A stretch of DNA of 64,000 nucleotides from Bacillus sp. ISL-18 (GTDB lineage Bacteria > Bacillota > Bacilli > Bacillales > Cytobacillaceae), in NCBI RefSeq assembly GCF_018613415.1, contig NZ_JAGGQG010000005.1:62001-126000 (forward strand), read 5' to 3'. Positions 30,121 to 39,058 of this stretch are shown here, in pieces. Below the pieces are notes generated by a model, which saw nothing but the letters and a program-made list of their open reading frames with translations, was not told where the DNA came from and did no database searches. How positions within the stretch are numbered: the stretch's first letter is position 1; every line of letters starts with the position of its first letter. The position numbers and the translations under genes were made by a program.

Positions 30121-33100
30121 ATGAACGAAGAAAGACTAGAGAATCTCTGCCTTGAATGGTTCAGAGACAATGGTTGGGATATATTATATGGGCCGGATAT
30201 TGCGCATGATGGTACTAACCCTTTGCGCAAAGATTATCACCAGATTCTGCTTGAGCCGGATATAGAAGATTCATTTTTTCGCATTAACCCTCACTTGCCA
30301 GCAGATTGCTATGAACAAGTGTTATTAAAACTTAAGAATCCAGAAAGTCTAGATTTAATTACCAATAACCGTAATTTCCACCGATTATTATTGGAAGGAA
30401 TACCTGTTGAGTTCAAACATGATAACGAAATAGTCTACGATCATGCTTTTTTAGTTGATTTTGAAAGGATCGATCAAAATAGATTTGTTGTGGTTAATCA
30501 GTTGTCCATCACTGGAACAAAAAAATTACGTCGTCCTGATGTAGTTTGTTTTATAAACGGTATACCGTTTGCTGTTCTCGAGTTGAAAAGCCCAAGTGAC
30601 GAAAATTCTGATATTTGGGATGCATTTAATCAACTACAAACCTATAAAGAAGAAATTCCTGAACTCTTTATTTTTAATGAAGCATTGGTGGTGAGCGATG
30701 GCTACACGGCCCGTGTTGGATCATTAACAGCAACTCAAGAACGATTCCAGCCATGGCGTACAATCAAAAACGAGGAAGACAAGCCTGTACTTGAATGGCA
30801 ATTGGAAACCTTAGTGCGTGGTTTCTTCGACCGTGAACTCTTTCTTGATTACATCCGATTCTTTGTGTTGTTTGAAGTAGACAGTGAAAAGATTATAAAG
30901 AAAATTGCGGGCTATCATCAGTTCCATGCCGTACGTGAAGCTGTTCTAGCAACGGTTATTGCCGCTCAGAAACCTGTAAAATATGAAACAGAACCAAGGG
31001 AAACCTACAGAAGAAAGGTTGTTCCTGGATCCAAAAAGGCCGGTGTTGTATGGCATACTCAGGGTTCGGGGAAAAGCATTTCAATGTGCTGTTATGCTGG
31101 GAAACTTCTACAGCAAGCCGAGATGAATAATCCAACTCTTGTTGTTGTGACAGATCGAAATGACCTTGATGGTCAGCTTTACGGCACTTTTTGCAATGCA
31201 CAGGAGCTCCTGAAACAAATGCCTATTCAAGCTAAGGATCGTGACGAGTTGCGTCAGTTATTATCTGAGCGTGAATCGGGCAGCATTATTTTTACCACTG
31301 TTCAAAAGTTTGCTTTGCTTGAAGGTGAAACGGAACATCCTCTATTAAATGATCGCCATAATATTGTGGTAATTTCAGATGAAGCTCACCGTAGTCAGTA
31401 TGGTTTAAAAGCTGTTCTAACCAAAGAAGGAGAGTACAAGTTTGGTTATGCCAAACACATGCGTGATGCATTGAAAAATGCCTCATTCATTGGTTTTACC
31501 GGTACGCCGATTTCAAAGGAAGATAAAGATACCCGCTCTGTTTTTGGAGAATATGTGTCCATCTATGATATTCAAGATGCAGTGAATGATGGGGCAACTG
31601 TACCTATTTATTATGAATCTCGTCTCGCTAAACTAGATCTTAACCATTCAGAGATCTCAGCTTTATCTGAACAAGTGGATGAGGTTGTCGAAGATGAAGA
31701 GGACATGGCTACTCGTGAAAAAACTAAAGGCAAGTGGAGTAGCCTTGAGAAGTTAGTAGGTGCTACTCCAAGGTTAAAACAGGTTGCTGCAGATATAGTC
31801 GCTCACTTCGAAGAACGAACAACATTCCTAAAAGGTAAAGCTATTATTGTTGGCATGAGCCGTAATATTTGTGCTCATTTATATAATGAAATCGTTGCCC
31901 TTCGACCAGAGTGGCATGATCCAAATCCAGAAAAGGGTGTCATTAAGATCATTATGACAGGGGCGGCTTCAGATAAAGCTTTGTTACAGCCTCATATATA
32001 CAATAAACGGACCAAGAAACGCCTAGAAAGACGATTTAAGGATGCAAATGACCCTTTTAAACTTGTAATAGTTCGTGATATGTGGCTAACAGGTTTTGAT
32101 GCTCCATGTTGCCATACAATTTATGTGGATAAACCAATGAAGGGACATAACCTGATGCAAGCTATTGCAAGAGTTAACCGGGTTTTTAAGAATAAACCGG
32201 GTGGCTTGGTAGTCGATTACATTGGAATCACTAATGAATTGAAGCAGGCGTTAAAAACTTACACAGACTCTAAGGGAAAAGGCGAGCCTACGATGCGAGC
32301 AGAAGAAGCCTATGCTATATTGGTGGAGAAAATGGATGCTATCCGTTGCATGTTTTCCAAGACACCACAAGCCGATGGTATTGATCTGAGTAGGTTTGAA
32401 ACAGAGGCTCATAAACTTTTAGTACCTGCTGCTAACTATGTGCTAGGTCTAAAAGATGGCAAGCAACGCTTTTTTGATTTGGTGTTAGCAGGTACTAAAA
32501 CCTATTCTTTGTGTAGTACCCTTGATGAGGCTAAAGTGTTTCGAAAAGAAATTGCTTTTTATTCGGCAATCAGAGCTGGAATAAGCAAGTTTACCACAGT
32601 TGATAAGAAACGAAAAAATGAAGAGAAAGACTCTGCTTTGCAACAAATTCTTGATAATTCTATTGTGGCCGAAGGCGTATTTGATGTAATTACTCTTTGC
32701 GGCCTTGAAAAACCGAATATTGGCCTTCTTTCCGATGAGTTTCTGCAAGAAGTTCGTCAGATGCCTTATCGTCACCTAGCTGTGGAATTGTTAGAAAAAC
32801 TTCTTAAAGACGATATAAAAGCAAAAACACGTAGTAACATTGTACAGGAGAAAAAATTCTCTGAACGTTTGCATGAGACATTACGCAAGTATAACAACCG
32901 GGCCATAGAAACGGGAAAAGTTATTGAAGAACTAATCCAAATGGCAAAAGACTTCCAATCGGAAATAACTAGAGGAGCTAAGATAGGATTAAACCCTGAA
33001 GAGGTGGCTTTTTATGATGCACTAGCAAATAATGAAAGTGCAGTTCGTTTGCTCGGTGACGAGACATTGAAGAAAATCGCTGTGGAAATCACAGATAAAC

Positions 33101-33273
33101 TTCGCCGGTCTACTACTGTTGATTGGAAGGTTCGGGAAAGTATACGTGCAAAATTGAAAATTTTGGTACGTCGCACTCTTCAAAAGTATAAGTATCCACC
33201 AGACAAGGCCCCTGAAGCCATTGAATTGGTAATGAAACAAGCAGAAGTTCTAAGCAACGATTGGAGCAAATGA
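30121..33273 (+). CDS. hsdR: Type I restriction-modification, endonuclease/translocase subunit
   Basis: The 1050-residue subunit translocates and cuts unmodified DNA. An N-terminal PD-(D/E)xK nuclease is visible as RRPDVVCFINGIPFAVLELK (~138-157). The superfamily 2 motor has Walker A TQGSGKS (~312), DEAH (~419), TGTPIS (~464), VRDMWLTGFDAP and QAIARVNRVF. The C-terminal helical region binds the methylase. The ATG follows AGGAGGTAAAAA, which overlaps the end of the SIR2 gene. The frame and all motifs are intact. Confidence 0.97.
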   Translation: MNEERLENLCLEWFRDNGWDILYGPDIAHDGTNPLRKDYHQILLEPDIEDSFFRINPHLPADCYEQVLLKLKNPESLDLITNNRNFHRLLLEGIPVEFKHDNEIVYDHAFLVDFERIDQNRFVVVNQLSITGTKKLRRPDVVCFINGIPFAVLELKSPSDENSDIWDAFNQLQTYKEEIPELFIFNEALVVSDGYTARVGSLTATQERFQPWRTIKNEEDKPVLEWQLETLVRGFFDRELFLDYIRFFVLFEVDSEKIIKKIAGYHQFHAVREAVLATVIAAQKPVKYETEPRETYRRKVVPGSKKAGVVWHTQGSGKSISMCCYAGKLLQQAEMNNPTLVVVTDRNDLDGQLYGTFCNAQELLKQMPIQAKDRDELRQLLSERESGSIIFTTVQKFALLEGETEHPLLNDRHNIVVISDEAHRSQYGLKAVLTKEGEYKFGYAKHMRDALKNASFIGFTGTPISKEDKDTRSVFGEYVSIYDIQDAVNDGATVPIYYESRLAKLDLNHSEISALSEQVDEVVEDEEDMATREKTKGKWSSLEKLVGATPRLKQVAADIVAHFEERTTFLKGKAIIVGMSRNICAHLYNEIVALRPEWHDPNPEKGVIKIIMTGAASDKALLQPHIYNKRTKKRLERRFKDANDPFKLVIVRDMWLTGFDAPCCHTIYVDKPMKGHNLMQAIARVNRVFKNKPGGLVVDYIGITNELKQALKTYTDSKGKGEPTMRAEEAYAILVEKMDAIRCMFSKTPQADGIDLSRFETEAHKLLVPAANYVLGLKDGKQRFFDLVLAGTKTYSLCSTLDEAKVFRKEIAFYSAIRAGISKFTTVDKKRKNEEKDSALQQILDNSIVAEGVFDVITLCGLEKPNIGLLSDEFLQEVRQMPYRHLAVELLEKLLKDDIKAKTRSNIVQEKKFSERLHETLRKYNNRAIETGKVIEELIQMAKDFQSEITRGAKIGLNPEEVAFYDALANNESAVRLLGDETLKKIAVEITDKLRRSTTVDWKVRESIRAKLKILVRRTLQKYKYPPDKAPEAIELVMKQAEVLSNDWSK

Positions 33274-33522
33274 TGTAATCCTTCACCATCTTTGCTTCAG
33301 AAATTAGAGGAAAATAGAATATTTGAGTAAAAGGTACTAAAGAATGACTTTAACAATTAAATATTACTTTTCTCCTGTTTCTAACAGTGAGGTGTAGTAG
33401 TAGTATAAGAAATTAAATGAAAACATTAAAAGTACTGTTAATTGGACTGAATGATCGACTTTGGAAAGGGTGGGAGAAAATAACTTCCAAAAAGAGGGTA
33501 ACAATTTGATATGCTTTTGGGA

Positions 33523-33554
33523 AAAGAAGATGTTTTCAGATGTCTTCTTTTTTT
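33523..33554 (+). terminator. Terminator downstream of the restriction operon
   Basis: AAAGAAGA pairs with TCTTCTTT around a ~12-base loop, followed by more T residues. Confidence 0.55.
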
Positions 33555-33805
33555 CGAAGCAATTTATATAATATTGATTTAGTCGCAGTTAAAAAGTATA
33601 TATTATAAAATTTTAAAAAAATGTTTTGCATGAAAGGATAAAAATCATTTGATATACCATAGTTGAACGGTCATGCCGAAATTAAAGAATCATTCAAAAT
33701 GAGGAAAAATGCACAAATTAATATAATTCGTATAATACTAATTATACTAATAGTTTGTTGTAGAATGAATTAACTCTCCCTTCCGTTTTTCATGCTTACA
33801 CTTGT

Positions 33806-33925
33806 TCAATATATTCCATTAAAAAAAATCTGCCTGTTGGTCCGCAGCAACCCACCATCAAAGTAAGACTTACTTTCTCCTTGTGCTACGAAATTCTGAT
33901 TAACATTCACAATAACTTCACTCAC
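33806..33925 (-). pseudogene. N-terminal remnant, possibly of a DUF898-like membrane protein
   Basis: On the minus strand GTG follows AGGGGGAAAACAGA. The 39-codon frame reads MSEVIVNVNQNFVAQGESKS then YFDGGLL, a stretch typical of DUF898/YjgN-like membrane proteins before their first helix, then becomes unrelated and stops. The strong ribosome site suggests a real gene start that lost its body. Low certainty. Confidence 0.3.
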
Positions 33926-34091
33926 TCTGTTTTCCCCCTACTTTTTGTTTATCTAGTCCATTTTCTTTGGTCCAATTATTTTTGGGGCCCGTATAGTATA
34001 TGATAACCGCTTCTTTAACCCATGGTATATTGGCGCATACCAATTTTTAAAAACTTTAATTACTTTTGAAAATTGATTTTGACTAATCGTA

Positions 34092-34132
34092 AGAAAAAAG
34101 ACTGTCAACTAATTCGAATTTGTTGACAGTCT
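34092..34132 (-). terminator. Terminator of the leftward 49-aa gene
   Basis: AGACTGTCAAC and GTTGACAGTCT form an 11-bp perfect stem; on the minus strand it is followed by a T-run. Confidence 0.75.
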
Positions 34133-34285
34133 GATGCAACCAAATTGGTTGCTTTATTTTTGTTGTTTTAATTAAAGTGGAACGAATATAAATTCAAAAA
34201 TAACGAAAAAAGACTTTACTACTACAAGAGCGCTCCCACCCTTACAGTAACAAAGTCTTTCCTCGGTTAGCTTAAAAAGCCGTTG

Positions 34286-34435
34286 TTAAAGTTTGAGTTC
34301 CTTCATTGTAGGATTCAATGCTGTACCTTCGAGCATAAGCTCTGGGTGACGTACAACTTCAATCTCAACAAAAGGTCGTAACTCCTGCCTTAGAAAAACT
34401 TTTTTACGCTTACGCTTACGGTTCCGTGCCCTCAT
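34286..34435 (-). CDS. Small basic protein (49 aa)
   Basis: On the minus strand ATG follows AAAGGAGA. The product starts MRARNRKRKRKKVFLRQELR and contains VEIEVVRHPELMLEG. The very basic start suggests nucleic-acid binding. Its leader (34436-34600) has strong hairpins and its terminator is at 34092, so it looks like a complete small transcription unit. No family recognised. Confidence 0.55.
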   Translation of the reverse strand: MRARNRKRKRKKVFLRQELRPFVEIEVVRHPELMLEGTALNPTMKELKL

Positions 34436-34439
34436 AGTA

Positions 34440-34600
34440 CAAGTCTCCTTTCGGAAGTCCCTTTCCTATCTGTCACGATTCGTAAGTTTCATGTCATGGG
34501 CTTTATGTCGGCAGAGCCCACCCATGACTGGTCCTTGTCACCTGGACCTCGAACTCCGTTACTTTCTTTATCCCATCGGCTGCGCTCATTCAATTGAACC
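34440..34600 (-). promoter_or_regulatory. Hairpin-rich leader of the 49-aa gene
   Basis: On the minus strand GGTCC-AGGTGACAA-GGACC is followed by GTCATGGG ... CCCATGAC (8-bp perfect stem extended by GGCT/AGCC-type pairing). No frame covers it. It could be a structured regulatory RNA for the basic protein. Confidence 0.45.
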
Positions 34601-34912
34601 ATCTCCTTTGGTTAGGAAAATTGTACAAGGCTAGAAGCCCTGCTAATCTATATATACCCCCAAAGCTCCCATCAAAACCTCTCTTTGAGTTCTTACTGAG
34701 CAAAAATACAGTTGCTTTTTATTTATTTCAGATTTTATATTTCAAAAGCGAACACGCAGTTCATTTTCTTCTTTTTATGTACAGAAAATCCTCTAACTTT
34801 TAATTCTCTTATCTCATATTCTGCTAAATATGTACGTAATCCAGAAACGGATTTTAAGACCTTACATATTTCTTTATCGTCCAATACCTGACCGGCGTTT
34901 TCATGGCAAGGA

Positions 34913-35116
34913 TTAATTCACCTTCGGTATAGTAATTCGGGGGGTTAGTTGTTTAACGGTTACTTGCTCCAATGCTGCGTGATAGGACATTTCCTTTTGT
35001 ATTTGTTTCCACCAGTGATAAGCAACAAATTCCGGCCGCTTACCTCTTAGTGGAAGACTGGCTCTCTGCATTAACTTGCTGCTAGCCTTGTAGTGTATTT
35101 CAATTGTCACATTCAT
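34913..35116 (-). CDS. Small hypothetical protein (67 aa)
   Basis: I start it at MNVTIEIHYKASSKLMQRAS behind AAAAAGGATACGTA, not at the longer upstream ATG, which lacks a ribosome site. It has a strand-rich N-terminus, then LPLRGKRPEFVAYHWWKQIQ and a short C-terminal helix. The RPEFVAYHWWKQI helix with a basic surface is its most distinctive part. Function unknown. Confidence 0.6.
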   Translation of the reverse strand: MNVTIEIHYKASSKLMQRASLPLRGKRPEFVAYHWWKQIQKEMSYHAALEQVTVKQLTPRITIPKVN

Positions 35117-35594
35117 TACGTATCCTTTTTTCTTATAATTTTTGAATGGGAACGAGTCTAGAATCATGTTAAAAAAATGCATCCATCTTAATTAAGCGAC
35201 AAAAAGGATCGCCACAGCAATCCCGTGTACAAATTAGTTGCATATGTAACTAATACTTTTTGCTTAATAAGTTGCAAGTCAGGGACGGTTGTTTGGAAGA
35301 TGGGAGTAGCTCCTAGCAGCCTTAAAAATAGACCTTAAAGACTAAAAGAAGAGCAAACTGTTATATCTTTTTCCCTTACGTTGAGATTGCTTTGTATTTT
35401 ACAGATTTTATCCCTGTTAGGCTATAATCCTATTACTTTATTAAAACAATAGCCAACTTAAGACAAACTAAAACGAAATAATTAAAGTACAATCACCCTT
35501 TTCTTTTACAAGCTGTTTAAAAGACACAAAACAAAAACCATCCCATGGGATGGCCTGTTTGTTAACAGAGATGATGTTTTTTTATGTTTTAATT
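35117..35594. other. Gene-free stretch
   Basis: No supported frame. CCATCC-CATGG-GATGG with flanking T-rich sequence (about 35540-35587) may be the terminator of the leftward 57-aa gene. Confidence 0.35.
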
Positions 35595-35768
35595 TTAAGC
35601 TGTTTTACTTTCTTCTAAGGCATGTTGCCAACTTGGGTAGTAATACAAAGCACTCCGCATTAAATCAGGATAGAGTTGTTTTACCTCTTTTTTCTTTAGA
35701 GATTGCCCTTCGCTCTGTAACTTCTGGATGTGAGTAATGACTTCCTTTGATGTTAATGGAACATTCAT
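35595..35768 (-). CDS. Small HTH-like protein (57 aa)
   Basis: On the minus strand ATG follows AAAAGGAGGAATGAAAA, a strong ribosome site. The product reads MNVPLTSKEVITHIQKLQSE with SLKKKEVKQLYPDLMRSALY and ends WQHALEESKTA. The pattern (helix, KKKEVKQLYPDL, aromatic YYYPSWQHAL) is like the short repeated helical units of Firmicute homing/regulatory proteins. It has a complete ribosome site and stop. Function unknown. Confidence 0.6.
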   Translation of the reverse strand: MNVPLTSKEVITHIQKLQSEGQSLKKKEVKQLYPDLMRSALYYYPSWQHALEESKTA

Positions 35769-36337
35769 TTTTCATTCCTCCTTTTCCAAGTTCTCATGAT
35801 TATCTTCCCCATTGGCTAACAACTGTAAACATATTAAAGACATATTCGTCGCCCTTATGTTTTAGCAAAGCTTAATTATCCGGCTATGCCGGATCATCCA
35901 AGAATGGGAGTAAAGATATCTTAGCACCAAGTAATGAACAAAGTATGAATGAATTGTTAAGGTAGTGTTTAACTTGAATTTAACATATTTCTAACAAATA
36001 AGAGAGTGTTGATAAACCATTTGCCTGCCTGATATTTAGTACAGGTTTGTAGGGGCAAATGACATAGACATGTTAAGACCTTGGGCTCCTCGCCCAAACC
36101 CAGCCAACGGAAGCCCGTTGGATCGCATTATACGCTCGGACCCTAGTCATCTCCTTCTTTGTTCTCTTTATTGTAATCGTTTGCTCATAAGGGCAGTCAA
36201 GGGTGCTACGCTAGCGCTTCGCAAACTTTGTGAACTTTTTTAAGAAGAGCGCTTAAAAAACTTCACAAACTTCAAGCCCGTTGACAGCCCTTTTCGCAAA
36301 GATTCGGAGAGGTCAAACAAAAAAGGAGTGATAGAGG
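35769..36337 (+). promoter_or_regulatory. Hairpin-rich leader of the 62-aa leading-region gene
   Basis: No gene. Hairpins visible: CATTTGCC ... GGCAAATG (36017-36061), TTGGGC-TCCTC-GCCCAA (36083-36099; the same block with paired changes, CTGGGC/GCCCGA, is at 3240) and a large stem GGGCAGTCAAGGG (36198) against CCCGTTGACAGCCC (36276). This mirrors the leaders of radC and ardC. Confidence 0.55.
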
Positions 36338-36526
36338 ATGGAAACAGGTTTTCATGGGTTGAAGATAGCAAAATTAAACACAGGATATTATGTAGGTAGA
36401 TATTTTCAGGAAGACGAAGTTAGTGTACAGTTTGTACGACTAACCGATGATTTCAGGAACAAACAAGAAGCCATCGAGTGGATCGAAGCCATGATGGAAG
36501 AGGTGGCTGAGAGGAAAGAGGGGTAA
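36338..36526 (+). CDS. Small hypothetical protein (62 aa)
   Basis: ATG follows AAAAGGAGTGATAGAGG. The product METGFHGLKIAKLNTGYYVG has a central strand (VSVQFVRLTDDFRN) and a C-terminal acidic helix (KQEAIEWIEAMMEEVAERKE). It lies on the plus strand behind the same type of long hairpin leader as radC and ardC and is followed by two CATCGAG-type tandem hairpins, so I group it with leading-region genes. Function unknown. Confidence 0.65.
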   Translation: METGFHGLKIAKLNTGYYVGRYFQEDEVSVQFVRLTDDFRNKQEAIEWIEAMMEEVAERKEG

Positions 36527-36649
36527 GTCCCCTCTTTTGTTTTTCTTATCTTCTACAGTGTATTGAAGAGCATGGAAAATTCCCGGCTATCGCCAGGAAT
36601 CATGTCGCTTGCTTCGCTTTGCTCCCACTGATTGAAAGCGAGTAGCCGG

Positions 36650-36715
36650 GTTTTTAGGGGCATCGAACCCCTAAAAACCCGACTGCCACCATGCTAACGC
36701 AAGGAGACAGTACGC
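36650..36715 (+). repeat. CATCGAG-type tandem hairpin, copy 2
   Basis: GTTTTTAGGGG-CATCGAA-CCCCTAAAAAC followed by GACTGCC ... CCATGCTAACGCAAGG ... GACAGTA. The second unit shares CATGCTA.CGCAAGG with the copy at 41795, while the stem bases differ. Confidence 0.6.
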
Positions 36716-36777
36716 TCTTTTTATTCTCAGTCTTTCTAGCGAAATCCTTTTGAATAAAAATCGCTTTTTTCCTTATT

Positions 36778-36838
36778 GAAAAGCTCGGTATCGAGCCTCG
36801 CTTTTCAACCGAGGCTGCTACCTTTCGGCAGCTATTCG
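36778..36838 (+). repeat. CATCGAG-type tandem hairpin, copy 3
   Basis: GAAAAGCTCGG-TATCGAG-CCTCGCTTTTC followed by GAGGCTGCTACC-TTTC-GGCAGC-type hairpin. Same two-hairpin layout as the other copies. Confidence 0.5.
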
Positions 36839-37238
36839 CCTCGGGACGCTCAGGCCATGTTTTTTAATGGCAAACGGGCTTCGAGCCCTTTACCATTAGG
36901 CGTCTTATACCTGCGGTATGTTCGACTGCCACGCTCGGACGGTAGTGAGTCTTCTTTGTTCTCTCAATTATAATGAATGGGCTTATGACCGCGTGAAGGG
37001 CGGGCGCCAGGCAAACAAAATCAGCAAAGCCAAGTAGGCTAAGGGGCAGTAAGGAAGCAAAAAACGCTCCCCAACTGCCCCTAAGTCATTGGGCTTCACT
37101 CGTTTTTGAACGACAACGGGCAAAAGCAGGCCCGTTGCCTATGCCTGACTGGCAAGTTCGCTTCTTCGTAAGCGAACCCTTCACCCGGTTTGCGCCCATC
37201 ATTGCTTCCTCCTCAAACAAAGAAAGGAAGTGTTACAT

Positions 37239-37682
37239 ATGGAAAAGGTTTACGAAATTCAACGCATTAAACAAGTGATTCAGGAGGTAGAAGGAGGAGA
37301 ACAGTACATCGTACGTTCCCCGGAAGATGGCGCGCGGATTGCTGCTCAGTTTATTGGAGATGACGATCGTGAAGTATTCTTTGTGATGTGCCTGAATACG
37401 AAAAATCGTGTAGTTGCGGTCCATCGTTGTCATGTCGGAAGTTTAAATGCAAGTATCGTTTCGCCAAGAGAGGTGTTTAAGTCCGCCATCCTGAATAACT
37501 GCGCATCGATCATTGTCAGCCACCAGCATCCATCCCAGAATGTTCAACCATCTAATGAAGATATTGAAGTCACGAGAAGGTTGGTGGAAGCAGGTAGGAT
37601 ACTAGGAATCGAGGTTCTTGATCACCTAATCGTGAATGCCGATGCCGAATACTACAGCCTGAAAGAAAAAGGTAGAATGTAA
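37239..37682 (+). CDS. radC: RadC-like JAB-domain protein, second copy
   Basis: The 147-residue protein is a diverged relative of the first RadC (shared DREV, LNTKN, VAVHR.HVGSLNASIV, SHQHPS, GILGIEVLDH). The metal motif reads SHQHPSQNVQPSNED: both His and the final Asp remain, but the usual Gly-Asp after HPS is replaced by Gln-Asn. The ATG at 37239 has GGAAG eight bases upstream; GTG 37230 is less likely. Its terminator stem was split by the first Tn554-like transposon (GAGGGTTCGCT before the element and AGCGAACCCTC after it). Confidence 0.88.
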   Translation: MEKVYEIQRIKQVIQEVEGGEQYIVRSPEDGARIAAQFIGDDDREVFFVMCLNTKNRVVAVHRCHVGSLNASIVSPREVFKSAILNNCASIIVSHQHPSQNVQPSNEDIEVTRRLVEAGRILGIEVLDHLIVNADAEYYSLKEKGRM

Positions 37683-37722
37683 GATTCAAAGGAGAGGGTT
37701 CGCTTAACCGTACTATAATTTT

Positions 37723-37766
37723 AAGAGGATACTATGTCCAATATGAGGGCATGGGTCCTCTTTTTT
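37723..37766 (+). terminator. Left-end hairpin of transposon 1
   Basis: AAGAGGATACTATG faces CATGGGTCCTCTT and is followed by TTTTCTTT. The matching hairpin in transposon 2 differs at paired positions, so the structure is conserved. Confidence 0.6.
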
Positions 37767-37854
37767 CTTTCATTGTATACTACATAACTAGAGGTTAAAA
37801 AATTAGTCTATTAAGTATATTACGTTAAGGGAACATACTTTTGCTTAAAAGGGT

Positions 37855-37920
37855 TGGGGACGTAGCCCACAGCGGGAGGCGTAGTCAGGTCAATAGACCG
37901 AGCCTGAAAAGGTTCTAGGG
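37855..37920 (+). promoter_or_regulatory. Structured leader before tnpA, copy 1
   Basis: GACGTAGCCCACAGCGGGAG, then GGCGTAGT, then GGTC-AATA-GACC and GAGCCTGAAAAGG. The same block precedes tnpA in transposon 2 with loop GTAA in place of AATA. The stretch has no open frame. Confidence 0.6.
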
Positions 37921-37930
37921 GAGATGAATT

Positions 37931-39058
37931 ATGCGTGTACAAGAAGTGATACTGGAAAGTGGCAAGAGGTATATGTTAGTGAATGAAGATGGCACTCCAG
38001 TTATTCCAGTAATGAAATACCTAAAGTATCTAGATGTTACAGGTAAAAGCAGCAACACACAGAAGACGTACTGTTATGCATTAAAACAGTATTTCCTGTA
38101 CTTGCAGGAGACAGGGAAGGATTACAAAGAGATACGATTAGAGGACTTGGTGGAGTTTGTAGGCTGGCTTCGTAGTCCATATGAAAGCACGAAAGTAACA
38201 TCCCTAATCCCTGTAAAAGCAATGAAAACAGAGAAGACAGTGAACCTGACGGTCACCGTCGTAACGAACTTCTATGACTGTCTGTACCGTAACGAAGAGC
38301 TACCACAAGACATGGGTGAGAAAATGTTGCGACAGGTTTTCATAGGTGGACGAACACATTATAAGAGCTTTCTTCACCATGTCAACAAAGATAAGCCATC
38401 CATACGGAATATGTTGAAAGTGAAAGAACCTCGCAAGAGGATACAAACGCTCACGAAAGAGCAAGTGCAGCAAGTATTAGGGGCTACGACAAATATTCGA
38501 GATAACTTCTTGATTCGTCTCCTGTTTGAGACGGGGGGGCGGATTGGAGAAGCTCTTTCCCTTTTCTTAGAGGATTTCAAATTTGACCACGGAAAAGGAC
38601 ATCGGATTCGTTTGACGGATCGGGGCGAATTGGAGAATGGTGCAAAATTGAAAACAGGTGAACGGGAGATTTTTGTGTCGCAATCTCTCATGGATTTGTA
38701 TGACGATTATCTGTATGAAGTCATTGACGAGTTGGATGTGGACACAAACTTTGCCTTTGTGAAACTACGTGGCGAGAAGGTAGGCAAACCGATGACGTAC
38801 AGCGATGTGGAAGCCTTATTCAAGCGGTTACGGCAGAAAACAGGCATTGATATACACCCGCATCTATTCCGACACACACATGCGACAATGTATTACCAGC
38901 AAACAAAGGATATTAAACAGGTACAAGAACGTCTGGGACATTCGCAGATTCAAACAACCATGAACCTATACCTTCATCCTTCAGACGAAGACATCCGTAA
39001 CGATTGGGAAAAAGTTCAGAGTGTGTTTCAAATACAACAGAACGGGGTTAGGGAATGA
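37931..39058 (+). CDS. tnpA: Tn554-type TnpA tyrosine recombinase
   Basis: The 375-residue enzyme is one of three proteins that move Tn554-type elements. It has an N-terminal SAM-like domain (SSNTQKTYCYALKQYFLYLQ) and a catalytic domain with the first Arg in TGGRIGEAL and the distal box HLFRHTHATMYYQ...LGHSQIQTTMNLYLH, giving R-H-R-H-Y. Tn554 TnpA is about the same length. Its ATGA stop overlaps the tnpB start, so translation is coupled. Confidence 0.93.
   Translation: MRVQEVILESGKRYMLVNEDGTPVIPVMKYLKYLDVTGKSSNTQKTYCYALKQYFLYLQETGKDYKEIRLEDLVEFVGWLRSPYESTKVTSLIPVKAMKTEKTVNLTVTVVTNFYDCLYRNEELPQDMGEKMLRQVFIGGRTHYKSFLHHVNKDKPSIRNMLKVKEPRKRIQTLTKEQVQQVLGATTNIRDNFLIRLLFETGGRIGEALSLFLEDFKFDHGKGHRIRLTDRGELENGAKLKTGEREIFVSQSLMDLYDDYLYEVIDELDVDTNFAFVKLRGEKVGKPMTYSDVEALFKRLRQKTGIDIHPHLFRHTHATMYYQQTKDIKQVQERLGHSQIQTTMNLYLHPSDEDIRNDWEKVQSVFQIQQNGVRE

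Larger units (their letters stand above)
36540..37238 (+). promoter_or_regulatory. ~700-bp hairpin-rich leader of the second radC
   Basis: The only open frame (36776-36973) has no ribosome site and spans hairpins, so I reject it. Strong stems include CCCGGCT/AGCCGGG (36583/36643), GGTTTTTAGGGG-CATCGAA-CCCCTAAAAACC, GGGCTTCGAGCCC (36886), AAGGGGCAGT (37040) against ACTGCCCCTTA-like (37074), and GTTCGCTTCTTCGTAAGCGAAC (37154). It parallels the leaders of the first radC and ardC in layout but not in sequence. Confidence 0.55.

Noticed and set aside
34594..34803. 69-codon plus-strand frame
   Set aside because: No ribosome site, AT-rich composition and no protein-like pattern; it runs antisense to the small-gene region.
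36776..36973. 65-codon frame in the leader of the second radC
   Set aside because: It runs through several strong hairpins, has no ribosome site and no protein-like composition.
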